A stretch of 56,187 nt of DNA from Ophiosphaerella korrae (Eukaryota; Ascomycota; Dothideomycetes; Pleosporales; Phaeosphaeriaceae): contig JALNQF010000269.1 of the NCBI GenBank assembly GCA_028456385.1, positions 1 to 56,187 on the forward strand, read 5' to 3'. The notes beneath the pieces were generated by a model, which saw only the letters and a program-made list of their open reading frames with translations, had not been told where the DNA came from and ran no database searches. Numbering within the stretch: the stretch's first letter is position 1; each line of letters begins with the position of its first letter. Position numbers and translations under genes: made by a program. Below are positions 1 through 12,688 of this stretch, one piece after another.

Positions 1-1226
1 GAGTAGCTCTATTATTAAGTATAGTACTCTTAGAGAGTAGGTAAGTATTAAAATCTAGCGTTAAGTAGGCTCTAGGTACTAGCTTAATAAGTTTACCTAA
101 GTTAATAAGTATACCTAGGTTAATAAGTACTACGTTTAGCTAGCCTAGGTAGACTAGAGCCTTTAATTTAACTAACTCTAAGCTAGCTTTAACTAGTTCC
201 TATAAAGAACTAGCTTACTTTTAAGTTACTAAGGTTTTAACTACTATAAAGCGCAGCTTATCTAAATAAGCCTATATTTTTACTTTTCTATTATTATCTA
301 TTTTAAATAGATTACTAGTAAGCACTACTTATACTTATCTATAATCTTATAGCTTCTAGTAGTAAGCTTAGCTATATAAGTAGTTATATTTTAAGTTAGT
401 ACTTAAGCTTAAGCTTAGCTTAGATCCTCTAAACGTTATAAATACGCTAGCTCCTTAATTAGTAGTTTAGAGCTTATACTCCTATAATAAAGCTAAGTAG
501 ATACTACTAATTTACTTTAGTATAAGTACCTTTAAGCTAAGGACTAAGCTCTAGATTACTAATTAGCTTATTATCTAAGCCTAGTCTAGAGCTAGCTTTA
601 GTGTTAACACTTCTAGGAAATCTTATACTATAAGCTTACCTATTACCTCTATAATATTATACGCGATTATACGCTAATATAGGTATAGCTACTTATTATA
701 CTAGAGCTTTAGTAATTAGCGTCCTTAGTAAGCTTTCTATAGATAGGCTTAGTATTAAGCTTAGATAAGATTACTAGCGCTAGTATTAGATAGGGCTAGT
801 AAGCTCTTTAGTGTTTAGACAAGCTCTTATAACGTAGCTTTGTTATTTATAAGTAGAGTTATCTTAGCTATTACTAGATAGCTTAGATTAACTATAGCGT
901 TTACCTAAGTACTTAGAGCTCTAAGGCGTACTATTTGCGATACCTAGGTATCTTTTATAGCCTAGTATTTCTCTATTATAAGCTTATAGGTAGCTACCTC
1001 TTCTACTATTACTAGGCTCTTTAGTTTAAGTTAAACTAGTTTGTTAGCGTAGATATTAGGGACGTTATTAGCTTCTAGATTAACTAGCTACTAGATACCT
1101 AGCTTAAGAGTATTATAATAAAGTTATATAAACTATACTAGCTATTATAAGCGCTTATTAAGTAAAGTAGTACTTTTATTAAGTAGAGTAATCTTACTAT
1201 AAGATATTATAAGCGTTTAAGTAATA

Positions 1227-1253
1227 GATAAGATAAGATAAGATAGGATAAGA
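1227..1253. repeat. short GATAA microsatellite
   Basis: About five tandem copies of a GATAA pentamer, one of them changed to GATAG. It lies inside RIP-degraded DNA with no gene nearby, so a GATA-factor binding role is unlikely. Confidence 0.7.
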
Positions 1254-2104
1254 GTATACTAAGCTTGTAATCTCTTTCTATAGTATATAGGATAGAACTA
1301 TTAAGTAATTTTTAGCGCTAAGCTTATAACTATTACAAGATGTTAGCTTAGAAATAAGTAAGAGATAATTATTAATTAAAGAGCTATCTAAGCTAAGCTA
1401 CTTATATATAGTAGAGTAGCTTAAATAGCTTATATAGCTTACTTACTACTATAAGCTTACTTAAATTATATAGAGTAAAGCTCTAACTTATAATAATAAT
1501 TCTACTTAGAGTAAGTACTAAAACAAGTTACTATTACGTTTAAACTATATTTTATATTTTCTCTTTATACTTATTATACTCTAAGTAATATATTATAATT
1601 AAGATCTTTAGCTATTTCTTATTTAATCTCTTATATAATATACCTATCTAAAATATCTTCTAATCTAGTAGTACTTATACCTACATATTATAAAAATAGA
1701 GTACAATATAATAATATATACTAGAGATAATCTTTTAAATATATACCTTGTATTATTATTAAAATATATTTAGATTGTAGTATAATTATATTCTTATAGT
1801 TTCTAGAAACTAATACTTTATTCTCTACTTAAATAAAGTTCTTTTTATACTACTTTAGTATAAGAAGTAGAGTAGCTTTTCTTGTTTTAATATTAATAAT
1901 ATATAATCTTTATTATAAATATAATATAAATGTCTTTAATAGATTAAAGACTATACTAAGTAGAATTTACTTTTAATTATATAGAATTAAGAAATTATAC
2001 TATATTATATTAGAAATATATTATAAACTTCTTTTACTTCTTACTTATATTTTATTAAACGTAGTATAAGTATAAGCTAAAGTATTACCTTAATTACTAT
2101 AATT

Positions 2105-2154
2105 ACCTCTCCTCTAATATTATTTAGAGGTAGAGGTATATATATATATATATA
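2105..2154. repeat. imperfect hairpin followed by a TA dinucleotide run
   Basis: ACCTCTCCTCTA at 2,105-2,116 pairs with TAGAGGTAGAGGT at 2,125-2,137, with one unmatched base in the arms. A (TA)9 run follows to 2,154. No function can be assigned. Confidence 0.55.
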
Positions 2155-5100
2155 TTCTAAATACAATTAGTATAAAGTATAATACTCTATTTAAGTCTAT
2201 AAGTACTATTACGTAGTAATAAACTTTATAAAACTTCTTAATAAAAGTCTTTATACTTTAAAGATAATTAATATCTAAAATATAGTATTAACGTATTAGT
2301 ATTATATTTTATCTTACCTTCTATATTTTATAGCTCTTGTTATAGTTACTAGATAAAAGTTTAGAATAGTATAGTACGTACGTACTTAATATAAAATTAA
2401 TACCTTATTATTTATAACTACTTACTACCTAAAATTATATAGAAACTTACTTTTTTTAATATATTTAAATAGAATTAAGTTTATACTTAGTTTACTAGCT
2501 TTACGCGCGCCTATAAGCTTAATTTCTCTTTAGTATACTTAAAATAAGCTTATATATAAGTATACTTAGTATATACTACTAGTACTACTTTAATATACTA
2601 TAGAAACTTTCTTACTCTTTTTTAACTTATAAAAAGTTATTATATTATATATAGTACTTATATATTAGCTTCTTAAGATACTACTAGAAGTACTAAATTA
2701 AGTTAAAGTTAAGTAAGTAAAGTAGCTAGGTTATAAGTATAATATAAGATTAAGCTATCTATCTTATTATTATATATAAAGTATATATACCTATATTATC
2801 TTATATAAAAACTAAAACTACTACTAGTTATATAGTAAGCCTCTATAAAGAGCTTTAATATAACTTTTACTTAAGTAACTATAATTTTATATATACTTAT
2901 CTCTCTTTATAATAATAAGTAAACTATAGTATAGTTTACTTTATTTATCTAGCTATATAAATCTTTATACTATCTAGGTAAAGTACTTATAAACGTTAAC
3001 TTTAGTTATTATCTTTAGCTTCTATTTCTTCTACAAGAACTAAAAGTACTACTTATAGTTATAGCTAGAGCCTTTTTAAAAAGAGTACTTATCTAAGAAT
3101 TTAAGTATATATAAGTACTACTAGTATTTCTAAGTATAGATAGGCTTAAGTTTTAGTTACTTTTTATATAAATTTTTAGTAAGGCTACGTCTTTTAATAA
3201 AGTAGTATAATATCTTATAACTAAGTAGCTTTAAAAAAGTTTTATTTACTACTATAACTATAGTAGCTTTAGAAAGCTCTAAGTACTTAATCTTTAGCTA
3301 GGTACAAGCTATATAATAGATAAGCTTTTTCTAGTATAGTAATAGTATAGGTAGATAGCTACTATAAGGTTTATCTTTAATATTACTTATTTCGCGGTAT
3401 TTTTTTATAATCTTAGTTATAGCTAAGTATATATAGTTAAACTAGGGTATAACTTTAATATACTTTATACTACCTAATACTATCCTAATAATTTTATTAT
3501 ACTTAACTAGACTTATATTTAGCTTTCTATAAATATTTCTATCTATCTCTTATCTAAATTAGTGTAGTATAGCTATAGTTATAGTAAGTTAAAGTAGTAA
3601 CGTAGTTTAGAGGTATATAGTAAGTTAAGCTTAGTAATCTTAACTTTTATTATAGTATAGTATTATAGGCTTTATAATAATATATAACTATTTTAGTTAA
3701 TCTTCTTTACTAAACCTAAACTTAAATAACTATTATAAGTAATTAATATTATTTATTACTAGTATATCTACTATAGATAAGCTAATAACTATTTTATTTC
3801 TATACTCTAATATCTCTAATAATAATATATAATATATAAGCTATAGCTATACTAGCTATTACTAATATATTATTAAATTCTAACTTAGTAATCTATAGTA
3901 CTATTTTAGATAAGTATAACTCTATATAAAGCTATTTTATATAAACTCTTTACTAAGCCTTAGTATAAATTTATAGAAATATAAACTATAGAAAAGTAGT
4001 CTAGTAAATCTAGTATATCTATAATAATTTTATACTAGAATAGAGTACTCTATAAAAGAGTAATGCAATATATATTAAGTATAACTAGTAGCTTTCTTCT
4101 CTAATTAGATTAATAATAAGTAACTTTAATATTATAAATACTCTTAGTAAAAGAAAAAAGTAAGTTCTAAAAGAGAAAACTATATAAAAAGTAAATAAAG
4201 CTTTAGTTAAGAAGATAAACCTAGCTTTTATATAAACTATAGCTAATATATAAGATATAGTAGTAGTAAAAGCTCTAGTTATACTTATAAATAAGTAATA
4301 ATAGTATAAGAACTTTATAAAGTGTTTCTTACGTATAGGTATAGATATAGTTACTTAATTAATTTTAAATATAAAAGTAGTTAGCTTTAAATAAATCTTT
4401 AAAGACTAGTAAGTAATTATTACTAAGAAGTAACGCTAGTATTATAAAGCTAATATATAATTTTAATAAGTTATCTTAGCTTATAATATATTAGCTATAT
4501 AGGTATATACTACTATAAAATAACTAAGTAAATAAATAAGTACTTAGATTATACTATTTTAGTATATAAATAGAAATAGACTTAATATAATAAGTCTTAA
4601 TAAATTATCGTAAAAAACCTTTAAATATAAGTTAGTTAATATATAAAATAGTTAAATTAAAAGCTTTATAGAAAAAATATAATTATAGTAGAAATTATAT
4701 ATACTATATAAAGAGTTTATAAAGTTTAACCTAGAAATCTATAAAATAAATAAAAGTATAAGTATAAAGAGAGTATAGTATAGTTTAATTATAAAAGACT
4801 ACTTATTCTATAGAGTATTTAAGTTAGATAATAGCTATATTTTTTTTAAAAAAAGATAATAGCAACTTATATAAAGAGTTTAGATTATTATTAAGTTAGG
4901 GAAAAAAGTCGAATATTATTAAGTAACATTTTAGAGCTATAAGAGTATTTAGTTTATTACTATAGAGTTTAGGAGTAAATACTTAGTTTAAAAAGCTTAC
5001 GTAAGAAGGCGTTAGATAGTAAATTAAAATACTAGTAGAGTATAACTAGAATTTTATAGCTATAGTAAACTAAATTAAACTTTTATTCTTTGTATTTATT

Positions 5101-5185
5101 AAAGAGTATATACTACTAGCTAAGTTTCTATTCTAAGAATAGTTTAATTAGTCTTATAGTAATAAGCTTTTATCTTTATTTAATA

Positions 5186-5643
5186 TATAATAAGTTATCT
5201 ATTATTAACTATAGATAACCTATTATAAAGGTTAGTAGATTAGAAGTTAATAATAAAGTTTATATAGAGATCTATAATAACTAGAATAATAGTTAATTTA
5301 CGTATATAATATTAAGTATTAGCGTTCTATAGTTAGGAGATTAAATTACTAATACTATCCTAATAATACGTATTACTACTAACTATATACTTATACTAAT
5401 CTATTTATATAACCTTATAGATTACTTTAATCTATTATACGTAATTATAGATTACCTCTAATCTATTATATATTATTATAGATTACTACTAATCTATTAT
5501 ACGTAATTATAGATTACTACTATATATCTAAATTATAGGTAGTTTCCTAATTAAGATTATTACTCTACTTATCTTATACTTTGTTAGTACTTAAGTTAAG
5601 ACTAATTAGTTCGATCTTAATTTCTCTTGTTATACCTATAATA
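5186..5643 (-). repeat. LTR of element A (3' LTR in coding orientation)
   Basis: It starts TATAATAAG (a mutated TGTAATAGG) and ends CCTATAATA (a mutated CCTATAACA). It has the conserved core attactaatactatcctaat and about four palindromic units of the form TAGATTA...TAATCTA around 5,400-5,525. After its end comes the sequence found in other copies at the polypurine-tract side of the LTR. Confidence 0.85.
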
Positions 5644-8600
5644 CTATCTCTTCTTTTAAGTAGGTTCTTATTTCCTTATCCTAGAACTAAGGTTATTAAT
5701 CTAGTTTCTTTGTTAATATTAAGTTCTTTATCCTCTATCTCTATACTTACTAAGTCTACCTTCTATTATATTTAGTTAGTAGATTATATATTACACTATA
5801 GTATAGCTATATTTCTTTATTTTTATTATAAGTCCTTAAACCTTCTATTAAATTATATTTCCTTAAAGTATAGTAAGACTTATAAAGTATATATCTAAGC
5901 TAATACTTAATTATCTTATAACCTTTCTAGGGTTTCTCTAGTAGAGTATAAGTTAATAATACTAATTCTTATATCTATACTTATTTATAATAGGGAGAGC
6001 TATTAACTATACTTAAGATATACTATCTAAATAGATTATAGTAGCTAAAGAGGAATGTAATTAGATTCTAAGTATATAAGTAGAAAATTATACTTACTTA
6101 GTTTATCTTTATAAGACAAAAGCCTTAAATAATATAAAGTCTATTAAATAAGTTATCTCTTTAGAGTCTAAGCTTAATTTTAAGACTATTGTAGAGGCTA
6201 CTCTAGCTCCTAGTATATTCGGCGCTCCTATCTCCTCTCTATCTATTAGTAGTATTACTAGTTCTCTTAGTTTACTACTAGGTATTCTAGAGGGTTTTAA
6301 CTTTAGAACTCTTCTAGTTTCTTAAAGTAATTAAAGTTATCTTTGTAATAGGTATTACTAGAGTCGACTTCCTAATACCTAAGTAGTATTAGTAGATTGT
6401 AAGTTAATAACAAAAGTTTGTGTTAGGATCTATAATAACTATAAATAGTAGAAGATATTTTGTAACTATCTTGTACTAGTATTCTATAGTTAAAGGATTA
6501 AATTACTAATACTATCCTAATAATATATATATTATTAACTATATACTTATACTAATCTATTTATATAATAGTATAGATTACTACTAATCTATATTTACGT
6601 AACTATAGATTACCTTAATCTATTTATACGTTATCGTAGATTACTTTAATCTATTCGTACGTAATTACAGATTACTACTACATGTCCTAGTTGTAGGTAG
6701 TCTCCTATTTAAGGTTATTACCCCGCTTATCCTATGCTTTGTTAGTATCTATATTAGGGCTAATTGGTTCTATCTCGATTTCTCTTATTACACCTATAAC
6801 AATCTTCTAGTTCCTATATATCTTCTTATAGTTAACCTTTATTTATACCTATCTATTATACTAAGTAATAGTTCCTTCTATTATAGAACTAGTACTATAA
6901 GATTTCTTTAACTTCTTATTCTTCTTATTCTCTATACGTATCTACTTCGTATACTAGTAGTTCTACTTCTTGTAGTACCTTTTTTAGTAGTACTACGTAG
7001 AATATTAGGTATATCTTTATTTTGTCTAGTAGCCTTAATTTAAATATAACTAGTATAACTTTCTTTTTAATCTTATATAGTCCTATTTTAACGTAATATA
7101 GTTTAGAACTTAATTATTTACTTTTAATATTTCTACGTACTAACTATACTTTTTCTCTTACTCTAAATTAGGGTCCTTCTTAGTATTTTTTATTATAGTA
7201 CTTTACTATTTAATCTTATAGGAATTCTATATTCTACTATAGTTAAATATATATTTCCTTAAATTTGTTTATAAAGTTTTCTCCTCTTAGTAACTAAGAT
7301 ACTTAGGTTCTTAGTATTCTATATACGTTAGGGTTAAATCTATTATTTAATAAAAAGAGTAATACTCTTATTACTATATTCTTTACGCTATTATATACTA
7401 GCTATACTATAGGTAGAAACTATACCTAATTATTCTAGTTATAATTAAGGTAGTATCTTAAGTACTATTCTACTATTTAGTTTATACGTTCTAATTATCT
7501 ATCTATCTATAGGTAGTATACTATTAATATTAGATACTAGATTCCTAATTATACTAATATTATCCCCTATAGTTTTAATATAAATTATATATCTCTATCT
7601 ATAATAATCTTATATAAAATACTATACTAGCTAATTATAGTTCCTAGAACCTAATATATAGTAACTTCTATCTTACTCTTTTCTTTATATATTCTAAAGT
7701 ATAAATACTTATAAGCTTATCTACTATTATTATAATTCTATTATATTTAACTCCTAATATTAAGTTTTTAGACTTTAGTAACTTTATAATAAAGTCTATT
7801 ATAATAGTTCTTTATAGTTATTCTAGTATCTTACCTAGTTATAGTATCTTATATAGTGCGTATCTATTATACTTGTTTTTATAATATTCTATATAGTCTT
7901 ATAGTACTTCTATTACTAGTTACTTTACTCTTATAATATAGTAGTCTTTTAAGAGTCTATCTAATATTTTATTAATACCTTAGTATCTATATACTAGTAG
8001 TTTATAGAATTATTATATAAACTCTCTTTAGATTCTTTTTAGAATATATATTCTTCTATAAGCTTCTATAAATCCTTCTTAGATTTTAAATTTCTTTATT
8101 TCTTTAAAAGCTTTCTTTATTTCTTCTTAAATCTATTTATCTAGCTTACTACTCTTTCTCTTAAGTATTATAGCTATTTTAGGTATATTTAGGACTAGGT
8201 ATCCTTCTTTATTCTTAACTAGATCTATTCTAGTAGTATTTACTTCTTCTTATAAGTTTAGTCTTCTACTTAAAGTATCTATAAATTAGTTATCTTTACT
8301 CTTAGTATATATTATTTCTATATTAAAGGTTAATAGAAACTCTTACTATTTTATATAGTGTTATAATAAATCTTTATTTATTATAAATCTTATAAGATTT
8401 TTGTAGTCTATATAGACTTTTGTTTAGTATTTTACTCTTTATAGGTATACTCTCTATTACTTAAATACTTTATAGATTACTAGTATTTCTTTGTTATAGA
8501 TTAGGTAGTTAAGCTCTACTAACTTTATTTTCTTAGAAAAGTATTTAACTAGATATTCTTACTTTGTATCTAGGTCTTCTTGTATTTTAGTACTATCTTA

Positions 8601-11600
8601 TAGACTAAGTTAGATGCGTCTGTTTTTACTATTACTAGTAGGTCTAGGTTATATATCCTAATAACTAGGTTTTCTATAAATCTTTACTTAATTTAGCTAA
8701 ATACTTCTTTATATTCCTTAGTCTATTTAAATAGTATATCTTTCTTTATAAAGTTTATTAGTAGCTCTATTAGCTCTAACTAATTAACTATTAACTTTCT
8801 ATAGAAGTATACTAGTCTATAAAACTATTATACTTCTTATAGATTCTTTAGTATTAGCTATTCTTAGATTACTTTAATTTTATTTAAGTTAATCCTAATT
8901 TTCCCTAGTTCTATAATAAATCTAAGGAAGTCTATTTCTTTTATATAGAATTTACACTTCTTTATCTTAAGAAATAGTTTATTTTCTACTAATCTTTCTA
9001 TTACTTTGTATATATATTATATAGATTCTTCCTCTATTTCTAAGAATATAAAGATATTATCTAATATATAAATATAAATACGTCTAAGTACTCTTTTAGT
9101 ACTATATTAATTCTTTCCTAGAATACTACTAGTATATTTATAAGTCTAAATAGTATAAATAGGTACTTATATAGTCTATACTACGTTCTAAATATAGATT
9201 TCTATTTATCTCTTTTCTTAATTCTAATCTAGTAGTAAGCGTTTTAGATATCTAGTTTTATAAAGATTTATACTTTCTATAGCCTATCTTCTATTTTGTT
9301 AATTTATAGTAAAAGGTACTAGTTTTTATTTATAATTGTGTTTATCTTTCTAAAATCTACGTAAGGTTATTTCTTATTTATCTCTTTTTTGTCTATAAAT
9401 ATAAGTCTATATACTACTAAGGATTTAGATTCCTATATCTATTTTTTCTTAACTACGTTTTGTATAAATACTTGTTTAATCTTAGATTCTTCTTCTGTTT
9501 TCCTATATACTAGGCTCTATCCTACGTCTTTTCTTTCTTCTAGTTCTATTGCTAAATCCTATAGTTAATGTTCTAGAAGGTAATTATCTAGTTTAGTAAG
9601 TTATTTCTCTTACTTCTTATATTCTTCTAGGAACTATCCTTTATATATAGTTATATTAGCTTTTAATATATCTTTCTTAGGATAGCTAATTCTTCTTATT
9701 CGCTAATTAATTTTTAGGTTAGCTAGTTATAACTATAGTATACCTAATATTACGTCTTATTTATTATTAATTATTGTTATATCTATAAATATATTCTTAA
9801 TTTCTAGTCTTTCTAACTTTAATTTTAAAGGTATTGTTTTAAACTTAATAAGTTCTTAGAATAGTTTTCTTTTAATTGTACTTAGTTGTTAAGAGTATTT
9901 CTTTATAGTATAACTTATTCTTTTTACTTTATAAACTTTTTAGATATAAAGTTCCTTATAGCTCTACTATTAATTATAATTTATACTCTTTGTCCTTAGT
10001 ATATACCTATTTTTGTAACGTGTAAGCCTATTATACTTTCTAGCTTTTCTTACTTAGGTCTTTCTCTAAATTATCTATCTTTCTAGGGCTATTCCCTTGT
10101 TTTACATTTATAATTCTTGTATTTTAGATATTTATTTTGTATATATTTATACTATAGCCTTTCTTTAACATATTCTTTTAATAGCTTTAGTCTTAGTCTA
10201 ATTAATATTTATTCTTTATTAGGTATTTAAATTATCTCCTAACTCTTAATCTCTTTTTTTAGGATTACTCTTGTATAGTTACGTCCTTGTTTTAGCTATA
10301 CGTAGTTTCGTACTTTTTCTTCTCTATATAGGTAATAGTGTGTATTTAAATATAATACCTATACTATTTTTAGATATACTAGATACTCTAGATCTATTCT
10401 TTTATCGTCCCCTACCTAGTACCTATCTATACTAGGTCTTGTTATTATTAGGATATAGTATACTATTAGTACTTATAGTATATAAGCTTTATTAATCTAT
10501 CGCGTTTTTCTTATAAGGTACTACTACTCCCTCTATATAAGTATTCTTCTTACTACAACTATATATTACTCTATCTATTATTAGAATATTATAAACTTTA
10601 TTACTCTAGGATTAAATTCTTTCTAGTCTTTGTACGCCTCCTCTATACTTATAACTAGTAAGTATTTTTAAATAAATTTCTAGTTTTTATTTTATTCTAA
10701 TATATCTATTATTATATAGCTATTATAGCTATATATATTTAACTAAGTATACTTTATATCTCTTATATTAGTATATCTCTTATCTCCTTATAGTTCTTTA
10801 GAAGAGACTATAGTAGTCTCTTTATCTAGTGCTAGTCCTTTAGCCTAGATTAATAGGGTCTAGGGCTCTTCTCTTTCTAGATCCTCTACTCGTAGGTCTA
10901 TTACGTATACTATTTCTTCTAGCTACGCTTTTATTTTATTTTCTTTTATTATAGCTACTCTATACTTTTATAGGAAATATCTTACTCTCTATTTACTAGA
11001 AAAATATATATAGTTGTTGTTATTATAATAAAAGATCTAATAGAGTATTACGTATTATACTTCTTTACTCCTAGCTACTTTTTCTTAAGGTTTAGCTTAT
11101 ACTTTTAGTACTTCTTTTCTTCTTTTAGTTATCTTTAACTAGGTTTCTTTATCTTTTTTAGAATCTTTACTTCTATAATCTTTTATAAAGTATCCTAGTT
11201 TCTTATATTTATAATATACTATATCTTTCTTTTATTTTAAGTAGTAGTTCTTTATATAGTTACCTAGTTTACTATAGTTAAAGTACGTAAAGTCTTTATT
11301 CTTTTTTTTCTTCTTATCCTTATTAGTATTAAGGACTATAGGGTCTCCCTTATTATAGTTCTAGGTATATCCTCTATACTTGTTTTTCTTCTATTCTTAG
11401 AGATTGTTATTAATTTATATTACCTATTACTTTAGGGCTTCTAGTATTCTTAGCTTTTCTATATAGATTATTTTATATTATATCTTTGTGTTTAATCTTT
11501 GTTTAAATTGTAATATTAGAGATAGCTTATTCTACTCTATATTTTGTAATAGTTGTTTAAACTATAATATATATTTAGAAATACTCTTGTTTTATATAAG

Positions 11601-12258
11601 CTTCTCTAGCCTTTCTTTAGCTTGTTAGGTAAAGTCTATATCCCTAAATACTACTCTTATTCGTCTAGTAAAGTATTTATAACTTCTAAAAATAGCTCTA
11701 GTTTTATCTTTTTAGTTTATCTAGGCGTATATTATATAGTCTATCTAGCAAGGTTTAAACTATCTTATTATATCTTCTTTAAAGTATATTCTAATATATA
11801 TTACTTTTTTATCTTCTCTATTAAAGTATAGTTCTTATATATTAATCTAAACTTATACTAAAGCTATAAAGGGTTTTAGGTTTTCTTTTATTTTATTAAA
11901 CTTCTTAAGTATAAGTATCTTAAGTAGCTTCTTTATTATACTTATCTCTAGTCTTTAGGTAATTAACTTTATTTAGTTTTATCCTTTTATAATAGCTTTA
12001 ATCTAAGCTTTATTTTATTTTACGTACTCCTAGAGTTCTTTATTTTAAGTTTCTAAGTCGTCGATTACTATCTTTATATCTTTCTTCTTAGAGATTAAGT
12101 TATTTAGGTAGTCTTTAATTTACTTCTATATAGTGTTATCTAACTTATAACTACTTATAGGTACTTTAGCTACTTTCTTAGTTAAACTTTCTACTATCGT
12201 GTTAGCTAGACTATACGCTACTTACGCTTCGCTTCTTATAATAACTAAATTAGTAAGG
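5644..12258 (-). pseudogene. gag-pol relic of element A
   Basis: The minus strand translates into a chromovirus polyprotein broken by many TAG/TAA stops. In coding order, going from high to low coordinates, the landmarks are: Gag about 11,350-12,240; two zinc knuckles about 11,180-11,300; the aspartic protease active-site region about 9,950-9,975; reverse transcriptase about 8,800-9,440, with its catalytic motif near 9,040-9,095; RNase H about 8,250-8,560; integrase core about 7,690-7,815; and a chromodomain at about 6,807-6,915. Each was placed by aligning by eye to the plus-strand copy B. The short open frame at 11,622-11,831 is on the opposite strand and is accidental. Confidence 0.85.
6344..6801 (-). 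repeat. nested solo LTR inside element A
   Basis: A complete 458-bp LTR begins TGTAATAGG and ends CTATAACA, so both terminal dinucleotides are unmutated. It is flanked by perfect 5-bp duplications ATCTT at 6,339-6,343 and 6,802-6,806. Element C carries the uninterrupted sequence (aagattatcttttagttc, about 31,340-31,360), which proves the insertion point. There is no internal sequence, so this is the product of LTR-LTR recombination. Confidence 0.92.
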
Positions 12259-12688
12259 TATAATAGGCTTACTATTATTAACTATAGTATTCTATCTTAT
12301 AAAGGTTAGTAGATTAAAAGTTAATAATAAAAGCTTATATAAGTAATCTATAATAACTTATAAATAATACAAGATATTTTATAACTATCTTGTATTAGCG
12401 TTCTATAGTTAAAGGATTAAATTACTAATACTATCCTAATAATACGTATTGTAGTAATTATTTACTTCTAGTAATCTCTTTATATAACTTTATAGATTAC
12501 TACTAATCTATTATATATAATTATAGATTACTACTAATTTATCGCACGTGTTTATAGATTACTACTACGTGTCCTAATTATAAGTATCTTCCTAGTTAGG
12601 GTTACTACTTTACTTATCCTATACTTTGTTAGTATCTAAATTAGGACTAATTAGTTCTATCTTAATTTCTCTTATTATATCTATAATA
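12259..12688 (-). repeat. LTR of element A (5' LTR in coding orientation)
   Basis: 430 bp, starting TATAATAGG and ending CTATAATA. It is 28 bp shorter than its partner because it has fewer palindromic TAGATTA/TAATCTA units. The adjoining internal sequence to the left (AATAACTAAATTAGTAAGG) is the conserved 5' leader seen beside every 5' LTR in the window. Confidence 0.85.

Larger units (their letters stand above)
1..5185. other. RIP-degraded AT-rich DNA without a recognisable gene
   Basis: No open frame of useful length and no domain could be recognised on either strand. CpA and TpG are nearly absent and TpA is in excess, as in the mutated retrotransposons further right. Positions 1-1,360 are somewhat less AT-rich and look like stop-riddled minus-strand coding sequence. 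Roughly 4,060-5,180 looks like stop-riddled plus-strand coding sequence. Both are probably old transposons, but the family could not be named. Confidence 0.6.
5186..12688 (-). mobile_element. element A: RIP-degraded Ty3/gypsy chromovirus
   Basis: Two LTRs in the same orientation (5,186-5,643 and 12,259-12,688) enclose a minus-strand gag-pol relic. Without the nested solo LTR at 6,344-6,801, the internal region is about 6.15 kb. Element C has 6.17 kb, so A is essentially full length. The outer flanks do not form a clean target-site duplication: TAATA lies left of the first LTR and ACTAC right of the second. The right flank is directly the gag of element E. Insertion into E followed by deletion, or recombination between elements, would explain this. 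Confidence 0.85.

Noticed and set aside
5581..5775. 64-codon plus-strand open frame, hydrophobic
   Set aside because: It crosses the end of an LTR antisense to the element; a near copy occurs at the same place in element F (19,530-19,724). Chance frame in repetitive DNA.
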